64,000 nt of DNA from an uncultured Thermomicrobiaceae bacterium (GCA_938082375.1 CALKCJ010000021.1:1-64000), one strand, 5' to 3'; positions 19,544 through 28,083 are shown, numbered from the stretch's first letter. A program made the numbers and translations. Notes: generated from the letters alone by a model not told the origin.

Positions 19544-20023
19544 ATGACTTCCTCACCGGCGGGCGAGGCGTTGCGACAGGCCCAGCAGGCGCTGGCATCC
19601 ATCGCCGAGCGAGCGCCGCAGTATCTGGAGCTCTCGGCCCGGCTGGCCAACGATGCCCGGCTGGCCACTCGCCACCCCTCGCTGCTCGATGGCCTGACGA
19701 TGAACACAGCTCTGTTCCGCGTCGCGCCGGGTGCTGCCGCCCTCCTGTTGAGCGCCCGCCGCCTTCTCCGCGTGCTGCGTGTGCTTCAAACTCTCCTGCG
19801 CGAGGCCCAGCCGGTCGTGATCGACGAGCACCTGGCAGCGGTCGGGCTCTCCCGCCAGCAGGTCGACGCCGACATCCAGGCGCTCTCCACCGCGATCAGC
19901 CAGCTGACGGCTATCGGTGCGGAGCGTGCTGGCCAGCTCGCCAGCCAGGGCGCGCGCCTGGCTGGACGCTTGGCCGACAAGGGCCTGCGCGCCCTACGCT
20001 CCCGTCGGCCCGACAGCGCCTAA
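19544..20023 (+). CDS. Hypothetical helical protein
   Basis: A 159-residue protein, Ala/Leu/Arg-rich and predicted mostly helical. It has a hydrophobic patch near residues 60-75 (APGAAALLLSARRLL) and amphipathic heptad-like segments before and after (LSTAISQLTAIGAERAGQLASQGARLAGRL). The pattern would suit a small membrane-associated or coiled-coil protein. It lies on the same strand as the ATPase, 76 bases after it. No family was recognised. Codon usage resembles the neighbours, which supports its being real. Confidence 0.6.
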   Translation: MTSSPAGEALRQAQQALASIAERAPQYLELSARLANDARLATRHPSLLDGLTMNTALFRVAPGAAALLLSARRLLRVLRVLQTLLREAQPVVIDEHLAAVGLSRQQVDADIQALSTAISQLTAIGAERAGQLASQGARLAGRLADKGLRALRSRRPDSA

Positions 20024-20409
20024 TCCTGCTACCCGACACCTACTCCCCATACCGGAAGCTTACCGGTGCCTCCAATCCCACCGTCGCTCCACCGGTACGA
20101 GAGAACTGGCGACTACCTCGCCCACTCCGATTGCACCGCTCTGCCCATACCGCCTGAATCTACCCGATCGGGTTAGTGCCACTCACCCTGCGAGAGTGAT
20201 GAAGGCCCTCAAAATCGTCATTTTTGTGGCCGACGCGACCCGCGGTGTCTAGGCGCAGGGAGTCGACTATGAGCAGAGAAGGGGGCCAGGGAAGGTCGCC
20301 AGACCGCGCAGCCAGCGAAACCCAGCCTGGGGCGACGATGCCCCAACGTCGATTCAGGGCCCCGGCCGTGCCTCTCGTATAGCAGCCTAGGTCGGCGGTA
20401 CGAGAGTGC
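20024..20409. other. Gap upstream of the ba3 oxidase genes, with a hairpin
   Basis: 386 bases with no good gene. CTCTCGTA at 20372-20379 pairs with TACGAGAG at 20399-20406 across 19 bases, directly before the proposed oxidase start at 20410. This could be a regulatory hairpin or a sign that translation starts further downstream. A tiny frame at 20199-20252 would encode 17 residues (MKALKIVIFVADATRGV) but nothing supports it. Confidence 0.45.
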
Positions 20410-21015
20410 TTGAACGGCGCAGCAGCATCGGGAAACGACGCGTCTAGCCACCCACACCAGGACGGAGGAGCGAAGGCGAGCTCAACAGTGCGCTTCCTCG
20501 GCGTCCTTGTGGGCGTTCTCCTCGTCGGCGGTCTCACCGGCCTCTACATCTGGATGACCTTGAACGATGTGCTGGAGGGACGAGCAGGCGTGAAACAGCT
20601 CCTGGCTGCGCTGGCAGCGATCGGTGCAGGAGTATTCGCGGCCGGCGTGCACCTGCCATCGCCGGCTGGGCGAATCGACCCGAAGACGGTTCGGCAGACG
20701 CCGCCGTTCGATCGGCCGCGAGTGCGCGGGGTAGCACCGGGCGAGTACGAGGTAGTGCTGATCGCCCGGGCGTGGGCCTTCGAGCCCAACGAGATCCGCG
20801 TGCCTCGCGGCTCGATCGTCCGCTTCCGCGTCGCCAGCGCCGACGTGATCCACGGCTTCTTGATTGAAAACACCAACGTGAACGTGATGGTGATCCCTGG
20901 GCAGATCGCCGAGGTCACGGCGCGCTTCGAGCGGCCCGGCGAGTACGTCTTCCTCTGTCACGAGTACTGCGGGTTCGGGCATCACCAGATGTTCGGGAAG
21001 GTGATCGTCGAATGA
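20410..21015 (+). CDS. cbaB: Cytochrome ba3-type oxidase subunit II
   Basis: About 200 residues, the CuA-bearing subunit that takes electrons from cytochrome c. Two hydrophobic segments (residues about 29-49 and 60-80) precede a periplasmic cupredoxin domain. The RIDPKTVRQTPPF linker and the EPNEIRVPRGS block closely follow the Thermus ba3 subunit II. All CuA ligands are visible: His in DVIHGF, then FLCHEYCGFGHHQM, giving two Cys, His and Met, with Glu where the Thermus enzyme has Gln. The start is uncertain: TTG at 20410 has no good ribosome site and sits beside a hairpin, while GTG at 20488 would remove part of the N-terminus. It overlaps subunit I by four bases. Confidence 0.9.
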   Translation: MNGAAASGNDASSHPHQDGGAKASSTVRFLGVLVGVLLVGGLTGLYIWMTLNDVLEGRAGVKQLLAALAAIGAGVFAAGVHLPSPAGRIDPKTVRQTPPFDRPRVRGVAPGEYEVVLIARAWAFEPNEIRVPRGSIVRFRVASADVIHGFLIENTNVNVMVIPGQIAEVTARFERPGEYVFLCHEYCGFGHHQMFGKVIVE

Positions 21016-22694
21016 GCAGCATCGCGCGACCCGCCGAAGTAGGGCATATCGAGGCTGGAGAGACGATCTATCTGGCCGAGCAGCTCTGGCCAATCCGCGG
21101 CCAGCTCTTCCTGGGGCTTCTCGGCCTGGCTCTCGGCGGCTACATGGGCCTGCTCCAGGCGCTTGAGCGCATCGGCATTAACCTCTATTCCGCGCACTTG
21201 CTGAAGAGCTACTACCAGGGGCTGACCATCCACGGCATGTTGCTAGCCTTCCTTTTCACGTTTTCCTTCTCAAACAGTTTCCTCTCGTTGACAACGATCC
21301 GCGGGTTTCAGCGCCCGCTGGCCAGCATCTCGCTCGCTCATGGGGCCTTCTTGACGATGCTCGCTGGCACGGTGCTCGCCGCTTTCGCTACCCTGACCAA
21401 CCAGGCTACGGTGCTCTTCACCTTCTACGCCCCCCTGAAGGCCAGCTCGCTCTTCTATCTCGGCGCCGTGTTCCTTGTCCTCTCGACCTGGCTGACTTCG
21501 GCGAACCAGCTCCTGACGCTCCGGGCCTGGCGTCGCGAGCACCCAGGCGAGCCGATCCCGTTGCTCGGCTTCGTCTCGGTCGTCACCTACCTGATGTGGG
21601 ATCTCGCCTCGGTCGGCGTCGCCATCCTCGTTGTCGTCTTCCTGCTCCCGTGGTCGCTGGGCATCCTGAGCAGCGTCGACCCGCAGTTCGAGCTCGTGCT
21701 CTTCTGGTTCACCGGACACCCCATCGTCTACTTCTGGCTGCTGCCAGCCTATGTCTCCTGGTACCTGCTGATTCCGGCCCAGGTCGGCGGCCGGCTCTTC
21801 AGCGATGACCTGACGCGCTTCGTCTTCCTGCTCTTCCTCATACCCTCGACGCCGACCGGGCTACACCACCAGTTCACCGACCCTGGCCTACCCAGAGCCA
21901 TGAAGACAGTTCACCTCTTTACGACCTTCGCGGTCGTCTACCCGAGCTTTATCACGGCCTTCACCGTGATGGCCGCGCTGGAATGGGGTGGCCGGGCGCG
22001 CGGCGCTCGGGGTCTCCTCGGCTGGATCCGGGCGCTGCCCTGGAAGGATCCGAGCGTCACCGCTCAGCTCCTGGCCATGTTGGTCTTTACCCTCGGCGGG
22101 GCTACCGGCATTGTCAATGCCAGTTACAGCGTTAACCTTGTCGTCCACAACACCGCGTTCGTCCCTGGCCACTTCCACATGACGGTCGGCACAACTGTGG
22201 CGCTGACCGCGATGGGTGTCTGCTACTGGCTGATCCCCTTCATCTCCGGACGCGAGCTCTGGGGTCGGCGGCTGGCGCTCGCGCAAGCTTGGCTGCGGGC
22301 GATCGGCATGCTGATCTTCGCCCGCGGCCAGATCGCCGGCGGCCTCAGCGGCATGCCGCGCCGCACGGCGATCGGTGACGCCGCCTATCTCGGTCTGTTC
22401 AAGTGGTCGCTCGATAACTGGCTAACGGCCATCGGTGGCATAGTGATGACGACGAGCGGCTTGCTGTTCTTCGTGGTCGTGCTCGGGACGCTCTTCTTCT
22501 CCCGCCCACTCACCGAGCCGATCGAGATCCCGGTAGCCGAAGTTGTCCATAGCGCCGGTGAGCGCTGGCCACTCTTCGACCGGCTCAGCCTGTGGTTCTT
22601 GATCGCGGTTGGGCTGGTTGTGGTGGCCTACGGCCCGGTGATCCTCGGCTACCTGCCGCTCAACTCGGTCTCGCCACCGATCAAGGTGTACTGA
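21012..22694 (+). CDS. cbaA: Cytochrome ba3-type (B-family) oxidase subunit I
   Basis: A 560-residue heme-copper oxidase core with about 13 membrane helices; the ATG overlaps the subunit II stop as ATGA. It reduces O2 to water and pumps protons. The low-spin heme His lies in LTIHGMLL. CuB ligands are His in WFTGHPIVYFWLLPAY, including the Tyr of the cross-link, and the pair in TGLHHQF. The high-spin heme and last His lie in PGHFHMTVGT. The absence of the A-family D-channel motifs and the close resemblance to Thermus ba3 mark it as B-family, usually favoured under low oxygen. A CtaG-like assembly factor is at 31.4 kb. Confidence 0.95.
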   Translation: MSSIARPAEVGHIEAGETIYLAEQLWPIRGQLFLGLLGLALGGYMGLLQALERIGINLYSAHLLKSYYQGLTIHGMLLAFLFTFSFSNSFLSLTTIRGFQRPLASISLAHGAFLTMLAGTVLAAFATLTNQATVLFTFYAPLKASSLFYLGAVFLVLSTWLTSANQLLTLRAWRREHPGEPIPLLGFVSVVTYLMWDLASVGVAILVVVFLLPWSLGILSSVDPQFELVLFWFTGHPIVYFWLLPAYVSWYLLIPAQVGGRLFSDDLTRFVFLLFLIPSTPTGLHHQFTDPGLPRAMKTVHLFTTFAVVYPSFITAFTVMAALEWGGRARGARGLLGWIRALPWKDPSVTAQLLAMLVFTLGGATGIVNASYSVNLVVHNTAFVPGHFHMTVGTTVALTAMGVCYWLIPFISGRELWGRRLALAQAWLRAIGMLIFARGQIAGGLSGMPRRTAIGDAAYLGLFKWSLDNWLTAIGGIVMTTSGLLFFVVVLGTLFFSRPLTEPIEIPVAEVVHSAGERWPLFDRLSLWFLIAVGLVVVAYGPVILGYLPLNSVSPPIKVY

Positions 22695-22741
22695 GAGCCT
22701 GCCAAGGTAACGGAGTGTGCGAGGCGACGCCTCTATGGAGT

Positions 22742-22800
22742 GGGGGCGAGAGAGTGGAGTCCCGCGCAGGAGGGGCTTCCAGTACCCCCTCCCTCGCCCC
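22742..22800. terminator. Long hairpin between oxidase genes and a convergent regulator gene
   Basis: An outer stem GGGGCGAG (22743-22750) with CTCGCCCC (22793-22800) encloses an inner stem GGAGGGG (22769-22775) with CCCCTCC (22786-22792). It lies between convergent genes and probably stops transcription both ways. Confidence 0.6.
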
Positions 22801-22805
22801 GTGGC

Positions 22806-23027
22806 CTATGAGGACACCGGACGAGCGTCAGCTTCGGCCTGGAAATCCTCCACCTGTGCCGTCCTATGCCTCGAGGCGCACCCTGCCTGGCCCGGCGTGA
22901 CGCCGCTTACTAATGCGCTGTTCAGGATAGAAACGATATACCGTTCGAGCGGTACCCCCTGTTGCAAAGAGAGCTCGCGAAGACGCCAGTACATCTCCTT
23001 CGGCAGTCGGATAGTGACATTCGGCAT
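22806..23027 (-). CDS. Ribbon-helix-helix (CopG/Arc-like) DNA-binding protein
   Basis: A 73-residue protein starting at ATG 23027 with AGGGGAAGAG upstream; longer in-frame starts add only unlikely sequence. MPNVTIRLPKEMYWRLRELSLQQG is a textbook ribbon-helix-helix opening: the VTIRLP strand would enter the DNA groove and two helices follow (residues 10-23 and 27-40). The tail beyond residue 45 is probably disordered. Such proteins are usually self-repressing regulators or antitoxins. No toxin-like partner lies next to it. Its promoter contains an inverted repeat that is a likely self-operator (see 23070-23134). No reading of its physiological target is possible from sequence alone. Confidence 0.8.
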   Translation of the reverse strand: MPNVTIRLPKEMYWRLRELSLQQGVPLERYIVSILNSALVSGVTPGQAGCASRHRTAQVEDFQAEADARPVSS

Positions 23028-23069
23028 CGCTCTTCCCCTCACCCAACGAAATGACGGACGTTTGCTGAG

Positions 23070-23134
23070 AGTATAACAGAGTGCGAGGCGCGTACGTATG
23101 GAGCTGGCAGCGCGAACGGTGGCACGCCTCGCAC
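23070..23134 (-). promoter_or_regulatory. Promoter and inverted-repeat operator of the ribbon-helix-helix gene
   Basis: On the minus strand a -10 box TATACT lies at 23075-23070, about 43 bases before the start codon. Just upstream GTGCGAGGCG (23081-23090) is mirrored by CGCCTCGCAC (23125-23134), a perfect 10-base inverted repeat 34 bases apart. The nearer half falls in the promoter's spacer region. A third copy, GTGCGAGGCG, lies at 22717-22726, past the other end of the gene. Confidence 0.5.
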
Positions 23135-23268
23135 ACACGCGGTCGCCTCTAGCCGACCAGAGCCGAGGTCATCACCCACCACTGGCAGGAACCGAGCCCC
23201 AGCCTGCGCGCCGCGACCCCACCTCGCACTCGTCCGCGGTCGGCCCCTGCGGGCGCGCAGGAGCGGAT

Positions 23269-24903
23269 TCAGACGGCCTGCTGGCGCCGCCCTGCCAGGA
23301 TGATGCTCCAGATGCTCGGCATCTCCCCGACCGGCACCTCGATGAGCACCGGTCTCCCAGCACCGAGCGCGCGCTCGAGTGCCCTTCTGAGCTGCTCCGC
23401 TCCCTCAACGCGGATCCCCTCGATGCCGAACGACTCCGCCAGCTTGACGAAGTCAGGGTTATGCAGATCGGACGCGATCAGCCGGCCATCGAACCGCTCT
23501 TTCTGGATGCGCCGGACGTTGCCGTACGCGTTGTCGTTGAAGACCACGGTCACCAAATTGATCCCGTGCCGTACCGCCGTCGACAGCTCCTGGACGTTGT
23601 ACAGAAAGCCGCCATCGCCATTGATCGAGATCACCGGCTTGTCAGGGTTACCGACCTGGGCACCGAGGGCGGTCGCGAAGCCGTATCCCAGCGTCCCCTG
23701 ATAGCCGGAAGTCAGGAGCGTCCGCGGGCGATAGACCGGGAAGGCGTTCCACGTCCAGTACCCCACCTGCGTGCTCTCGCTGACGAGAATGCCGTCGTCC
23801 GGCAGCACCTGGCGTAACGCCATGGCGTACGACGCCTGTGGCTGCACTTCCCAGAGCAGGTCATCCACGCGCTCCTTCAGCGCGAGCAGCTCCTCTTTTC
23901 GGGAAGCGCGCTTCCGGTTGTGCTTCGGCAGGCGGTTCGCGAGCTCGGCCAGGCCTCGCCGAGCATCAGCCACGATCCCGATCGCTGGCTGATAGTTGCG
24001 CCCGATCTCTTCCGGATCGACATCCATCTGGATCACGACCTGCCCGTCCGGCCCCCACTCGGACGTGGCCGGCTGGAGGAAGCGCGTGCCCACCACCAGG
24101 ATGACGTCCGACTGCGGCGTCAGCTCGCGCGCGGCGACCATGTTCTGTGCCAGGTAATGCCGGTCGGACAGCGCCCCCTTGCCGTTCATCGTCATCACCA
24201 CCGGGGCCTCCAGGAGTTCTGCTACAGTCTGAAGCTCTTCCCACGCTTCAGCCGCGAGGATTCCCCCGCCAGCGAAGATCAGCGGTCGCTCGGCCTGCCC
24301 CAGGGCACGAGCCGCCTGCTCGATCAGGTCGGGGTCGCCCGACGGCCGCTCGACCGGCTCCGGGTCGAGCAACGTCACCTCGGCTTGGCTCTGCAGGACG
24401 TCCGGCGGAATCTCGATCTCCACCGGTCGTGGCCGCCCGGAATGAAGCTGCCGGAATGCCTCGCGCACCAGCCCCGGAATCTCCTGCGGGCGCATGGCGC
24501 GGGCGGCCCACTTGGTCACTGAGCGCACCGCCTCGAGTTGGTGGGGGATCTCGTGGAGCATCCCCCGCCCCTTTTCGATATGCTCGGAGGGGATTTGCCC
24601 GGCAACACAGAGGACTTTCGCGTTACACGCATAAGCCGTCGAGAGCCCGGCCATCGCGTTGAGGAGTCCCGGCCCGGGTACGACCAGACACATCCCCACC
24701 TTGCCGGTGGTACGGGCATAGCCGTCCGCCATATAGGAGGTGGCCTGCTCGTGCCGGGTGTGATAGATCCGGACACGATCCTGCACGTCGTAGAGCGCAT
24801 CGAATGCCCAGTCGAGCTGGACACCCGGTAGGCCGAAGACGACCTCGATGCCCTCGCGCATAAGCTGCGCAACTAGCGCCTGCCCACCTGTCATCTGGGG
24901 CAT
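23269..24903 (-). CDS. Thiamine diphosphate-dependent enzyme, acetolactate synthase-like
   Basis: A 544-residue ThDP enzyme with the three-domain layout of acetohydroxyacid synthase large subunits. ATG 24903 (MPQMTGGQAL) is preferred to upstream starts because GAGAGGAGTGG precedes it. The activating Glu52 lies in RHEQATSYMADGYAR. The ThDP/Mg2+ motif is GDGGFLYNVQELSTAVRHG followed by VVFNDNAYGN near residue 420-455. The central domain has PLIFAGGGI. Related enzymes include acetolactate synthase, benzoylformate decarboxylase and glyoxylate carboligase. No regulatory subunit (ilvH) is adjacent and no other ilv gene is nearby, so a catabolic or specialised role is as likely as branched-chain synthesis. 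No ThDP riboswitch was recognised upstream. Confidence 0.88.
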   Translation of the reverse strand: MPQMTGGQALVAQLMREGIEVVFGLPGVQLDWAFDALYDVQDRVRIYHTRHEQATSYMADGYARTTGKVGMCLVVPGPGLLNAMAGLSTAYACNAKVLCVAGQIPSEHIEKGRGMLHEIPHQLEAVRSVTKWAARAMRPQEIPGLVREAFRQLHSGRPRPVEIEIPPDVLQSQAEVTLLDPEPVERPSGDPDLIEQAARALGQAERPLIFAGGGILAAEAWEELQTVAELLEAPVVMTMNGKGALSDRHYLAQNMVAARELTPQSDVILVVGTRFLQPATSEWGPDGQVVIQMDVDPEEIGRNYQPAIGIVADARRGLAELANRLPKHNRKRASRKEELLALKERVDDLLWEVQPQASYAMALRQVLPDDGILVSESTQVGYWTWNAFPVYRPRTLLTSGYQGTLGYGFATALGAQVGNPDKPVISINGDGGFLYNVQELSTAVRHGINLVTVVFNDNAYGNVRRIQKERFDGRLIASDLHNPDFVKLAESFGIEGIRVEGAEQLRRALERALGAGRPVLIEVPVGEMPSIWSIILAGRRQQAV

Positions 24904-25194
24904 GCTTCCACTCCTCTCAGCAGCCTTCCCCGCGTGCAAACACGTGAACGCCCGGCCCATGGCCGGGGCAACCCCTGCGCGCCGTTGCGCTGGCCCTGGT
25001 ACCGATCCGGATTCCGACCACCGGCTCGATGGGCGGAGACCTGAGCTCGCGGATCAGCCCTGTTTACCCTCGTCATTCTACCGCGCCAGCGCGTCGTTCG
25101 CTCAGAGGAATCGGGCGATTCGGCGAGCATCACGAGACGGCGCAGAGCACCCCCCGGCCGAAACAGGGCGCATTGGGGGTCTTCGATTCGCGGT
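24904..25194. other. Gap upstream of the ThDP enzyme gene
   Basis: 291 bases with no supported gene. A GC-rich hairpin (CCCGGCC paired with GGCCGGG near 24952-24969) lies in the presumed 5' untranslated region of the minus-strand ThDP gene. No promoter was clear. Confidence 0.4.
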
Positions 25195-26107
25195 TCACCG
25201 GTTGAGCCAGATCGGGTTCGACCAAGCACACTCGCCAGCGGCGTTGACGACCGTTATGCGGCAGTACGAGCCGAGAAACGGCTCGTGCGCACAGTGCCAT
25301 TCGGTCAGCTGGTGGCCGTGGATGTGGGGGGTCCTGCGCCCCGAACCGCTGACGAAGATCGAGCGTGCTGGCGAGCACTGGATCACGAGCTGGCTATCCT
25401 CGATGCGGATGTCGTAGATCGGCGGCCCCTGGCTCGTGTAGTAAGCCCCCGTCTTCAGCGCTTCCAGGAGCGCGTCTGGCTCCAGATGCTCGGCTCGCAC
25501 CCAGACCCAGGCGCCAAAGCTATCTGGTCGCTCGTCTTTGAAGTGCGCGTCGTCGGCCCCAAATGCGCTCAGCCGCCGCCCCTCGGAGAGCAGGAGATCG
25601 GCCAGGTACCCGCTCTCTCCGCGATCGTTGTGCATGGCGCCCCTCTCGTTGAACACTTCGACCGCATGCGCCGCTCCGATGCTGCGCGCCTCATCAATGG
25701 TCAGGCAGTACCAGGCCGGGTGTGCCAGGCCCACGAACGCGCCGACCTCAGCCGCGCGGGCGGCCAGCTCTGGGCCCGACTCGCGGGGCGCAATGGCGCG
25801 AAGTCGCGTGGCAGGCCCACCGCCAGGATGTGCCAGCGCTCGCCGGTACCCAAGCTGGCGTGTGCAACTCGACGCCCAGAAGGGTGGTGAAATCCGACCT
25901 GCGCAGGCGGGTCGTATCGGTGATCGGAAAGCCGTACTGCTGCAGGAAGTGGTCGGTCACGGCGATGAAGTCATACCCCTGGCGACGATACAGCTCAACG
26001 ACCTGCTTCCCCCTGCCGACCTCGACTCCTGCGCTCATCATGGCCTCCGAGTCGCCGCGGTTCCCGACAACGAACGCGAGTCGATGGCCGCTTGTATTGA
26101 CAGGCAT
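25195..26107 (-). pseudogene. PHP-domain metal-dependent phosphoesterase, broken by two frameshifts
   Basis: The first part, from ATG 26107, contains YRRQGYDFIAVTDHF and LLGVELHTP, the typical PHP strands with metal-binding Asp-His. The frame is lost near 25854, where LGTGERWHILAVGLPRDFAP continues in the next frame, and lost again near 25791, after which ESGPELAARAAEVGAFVGLAHPAWYCL runs to the stop at 25195. Adding one base at each point restores a continuous protein of about 300 residues. The very N-terminus lacks the expected HxH motif in this frame, so a further lesion or a different start is possible. Members cleave phosphate esters with two or three metal ions. It may be a young pseudogene or the result of base-calling errors. 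Confidence 0.8.
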
Positions 26108-26125
26108 CGATATATGTGGTAGCCT
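26097..26125 (+). promoter_or_regulatory. arsR promoter with operator half-site
   Basis: TTGACA at 26097-26102 and TAGCCT at 26120-26125 are 17 bases apart. The spacer carries ATCGATATA (26106-26114), the same nine bases as each arm of the palindrome at 26530-26553, so this is a plausible self-repression site. Confidence 0.55.
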
Positions 26126-26149
26126 GCAGATAGTGAAGGAGAGCCGGTT

Positions 26150-26488
26150 GTGGTTCGATCGTGCTGCAGCATTCCGGAACCCGAGACACCGGAGAGCTCC
26201 CAGCGACTGGCGCGCATCGCTGAGCTGGCTCGCGCGTTGGCCGATCCGACCCGGCTCACGATCCTCGAACGGATCGCCTCCAGCCCACAACCCGTCTGCG
26301 TCTGTCATCTCACTGACCGCCTCCCGGTGAGCCAGCCGACCGTGTCTCATCACCTGCGGATCCTGCGCGAGGCCGCGCTCGTCGTCGCCGAGCGACGAGG
26401 AACCTGGGCCTACTACGAAGTGACCGACTTCGGCCGCGCCACGCTGCAGGCCCTGTCTCACCTGGTTCTGGAACCGGTGACCCGCTGA
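26150..26488 (+). CDS. arsR: ArsR-family metalloid-sensing repressor
   Basis: A 112-residue winged-helix repressor of the ArsR/SmtB family; the GTG at 26150 follows AAGGAGAG. The helix-turn-helix is LPVSQPTVSHHLRILREAALV. VCVCHL in the preceding helix supplies the Cys-x-Cys pair of the classical As(III)/Sb(III) sensor site (the ELCVCDL type), and another CysCys pair lies at residues 5-6. It should repress its targets and let go when As(III) binds the cysteines. Its likely operators lie in its own promoter and before the downstream flavoprotein gene. No arsenite pump, ArsC or ArsM gene is nearby. Confidence 0.9.
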   Translation: MVRSCCSIPEPETPESSQRLARIAELARALADPTRLTILERIASSPQPVCVCHLTDRLPVSQPTVSHHLRILREAALVVAERRGTWAYYEVTDFGRATLQALSHLVLEPVTR

Positions 26489-26529
26489 TCTCGCGCACGG
26501 CTGCGAGGAAGGAGCCTTCATGCGGCCGT

Positions 26530-26553
26530 TTATATCGATGATCATCGATATAA
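26530..26553. promoter_or_regulatory. 24-bp perfect palindrome, probable ArsR operator
   Basis: TTATATCGATGA at 26530-26541 is followed directly by its exact reverse complement, TCATCGATATAA, at 26542-26553. Its arms contain the ATCGATATA word of the arsR promoter. It stands between arsR and the flavoprotein gene, about 180 bases before the latter, and may cover a -10 element (TATAAC). Confidence 0.7.
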
Positions 26554-26730
26554 CCGCCACTGAACTGGTGACCTCGCGCCAGGCGCCGCGGCGCGAGCTC
26601 GCTGGCCTGACTGCTGACGGCGACGCACCTGCCTTGAGCAGTAACGGCTTCGGTTCTCGCGGCCGTGCCCCGCCTGCCCCACCATGTCCGACCACGAGCG
26701 TGCGACCAACAAGTTGGCAGGAGTCCTAAA

Positions 26731-28083
26731 GTGGGAGAAATGAGCTCGTATGGAAAGCAGGGGGCGTCACTGCCGGTCGTCGTGATCGGGGCCGGGCCGG
26801 TCGGGCTGGCGGCGGCCGCGCACCTCGCCGCGCGCAGGCAGCCGTTCGTGCTGCTGGAGGCGCAGCCGGCAGTGGGCTGGTCGGCCCGACAGTGGCAGCA
26901 CGTGCAATTGTTTTCTCCCTGGCAATACAACGTCGACCCGCTGGCGGCCGAGCTCTTGCGCCAGACCGGGTGGGTCATGCCTGCGGCTGACGTCCACCCG
27001 ACGGGGAGAGACTTGGTAGAGCGATACCTGGAGCCGCTGGCGGTGCATCCGGCCATCGCGCCGCACCTGCGCCTGCGGCACCGTGTCGTCGCGGTCGCGC
27101 GTCAGGGATGCGACCGGTTGGTGACGTTCAACCGCTCGGTAGCTCCGTTCCTGGTGCGGGTGGAAACGCCGGCCGGTGAGAATGACCTGCTCGCGCGGGC
27201 GGTGATCGACGCCTCGGGAGGCGTGCCGAACCCGCTCGGCGCCAGCGGGCTCCCGGCGATCGGCGAGCTGGAACTGCAGCACCGGATCTTCTACGGCATC
27301 CCTGACGTGCTCGGCCGGCACCGCGCGCGCTACGCCGGCCGGCGGGTGCTCGTCGTCGGCTCCGGGCATTCGGCCTTCAACGTGCTGCTCGACCTCATCC
27401 AGTTAGCGGTGGAGGCACCGGGTACAGACGTGCTCTGGGCCGTGCGGCGGCACTCGCTGGCTGGACGGTTCGGTGGTGGCGAGCGCGACGAGTTGCCGGA
27501 GCGTGGCCGGCTGGGCCGGCGGGCACAGGCCATCGTCGAACAGGGACTCGTCCAGCTGGTGACCGGCTTCCGGTTGACCCGGCTGGAGGAGACTCCAGAA
27601 GGGGTGGTCGCCATCGGCGAAGGGAAGCGCTTGCCGCCGGTCGACGAGATCGTGGCGGCGACCGGCTTCCGGCCCGACCTGACGCCGCTGCGCGAGCTGC
27701 GGCTGTCCCTCGACCCGATCACGGAGGCGCCGGTGGTTCTGGCCCCCTTGATCGATCCAAACGTGCACAGTTGTGGCACTGTGCCACCGCACGGGTACAA
27801 GGAGTTGCGACACCCGGAGGAGAACTTTTTCCTCCTTGGGGCCAAGAGCTACGGACGCGCGCCAACGTTCCTGATGCGCACCGGCTACGAACAGGCGCGC
27901 TCGGTCGTCGCGGCGCTTGCGGGTGATTGGGAAGCCGCCGGGCGAGTCGAGCTGGAGTTACCGCACACTGGCGTCTGCTCCGGCCCGGCGGCTGCCGATG
28001 GCGAGGCGACTTGCTGCAAACCGGCGGCCAGGCGGGAGCCGGTACTTATCCAGCCAGCTGTGCGCAGCCGCGCCTGTTGCTAA
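26731..28083 (+). CDS. FAD/NAD(P)-binding monooxygenase-like flavoprotein with Cys-rich tail (ArsO-like)
   Basis: A 450-residue flavoprotein. GTG 26731 is chosen because AGGAG lies seven bases upstream; an ATG at 26740 is an alternative. The FAD site is VVVIGAGPVGLAAAAHLA near the N-terminus and the NAD(P) site is VLVVGSGHSAFNVLLDL near the middle, the arrangement of flavin monooxygenases. VAATGFRPDL and the following C-terminal block fit as well. The tail after residue 410 is unusual: it holds six Cys (GVCSGP, ATCCK, SRACC) and could bind As(III) or another soft metal. Position behind arsR and a shared operator suggest a role in arsenic resistance similar to ArsO. This role is inferred. Confidence 0.8.
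   Translation: MGEMSSYGKQGASLPVVVIGAGPVGLAAAAHLAARRQPFVLLEAQPAVGWSARQWQHVQLFSPWQYNVDPLAAELLRQTGWVMPAADVHPTGRDLVERYLEPLAVHPAIAPHLRLRHRVVAVARQGCDRLVTFNRSVAPFLVRVETPAGENDLLARAVIDASGGVPNPLGASGLPAIGELELQHRIFYGIPDVLGRHRARYAGRRVLVVGSGHSAFNVLLDLIQLAVEAPGTDVLWAVRRHSLAGRFGGGERDELPERGRLGRRAQAIVEQGLVQLVTGFRLTRLEETPEGVVAIGEGKRLPPVDEIVAATGFRPDLTPLRELRLSLDPITEAPVVLAPLIDPNVHSCGTVPPHGYKELRHPEENFFLLGAKSYGRAPTFLMRTGYEQARSVVAALAGDWEAAGRVELELPHTGVCSGPAAADGEATCCKPAARREPVLIQPAVRSRACC

Noticed and set aside
20199-20252. 17-codon frame (MKALKIVIFVADATRGV)
   Set aside because: Too short, without context or repeat in the window; it could equally be chance.
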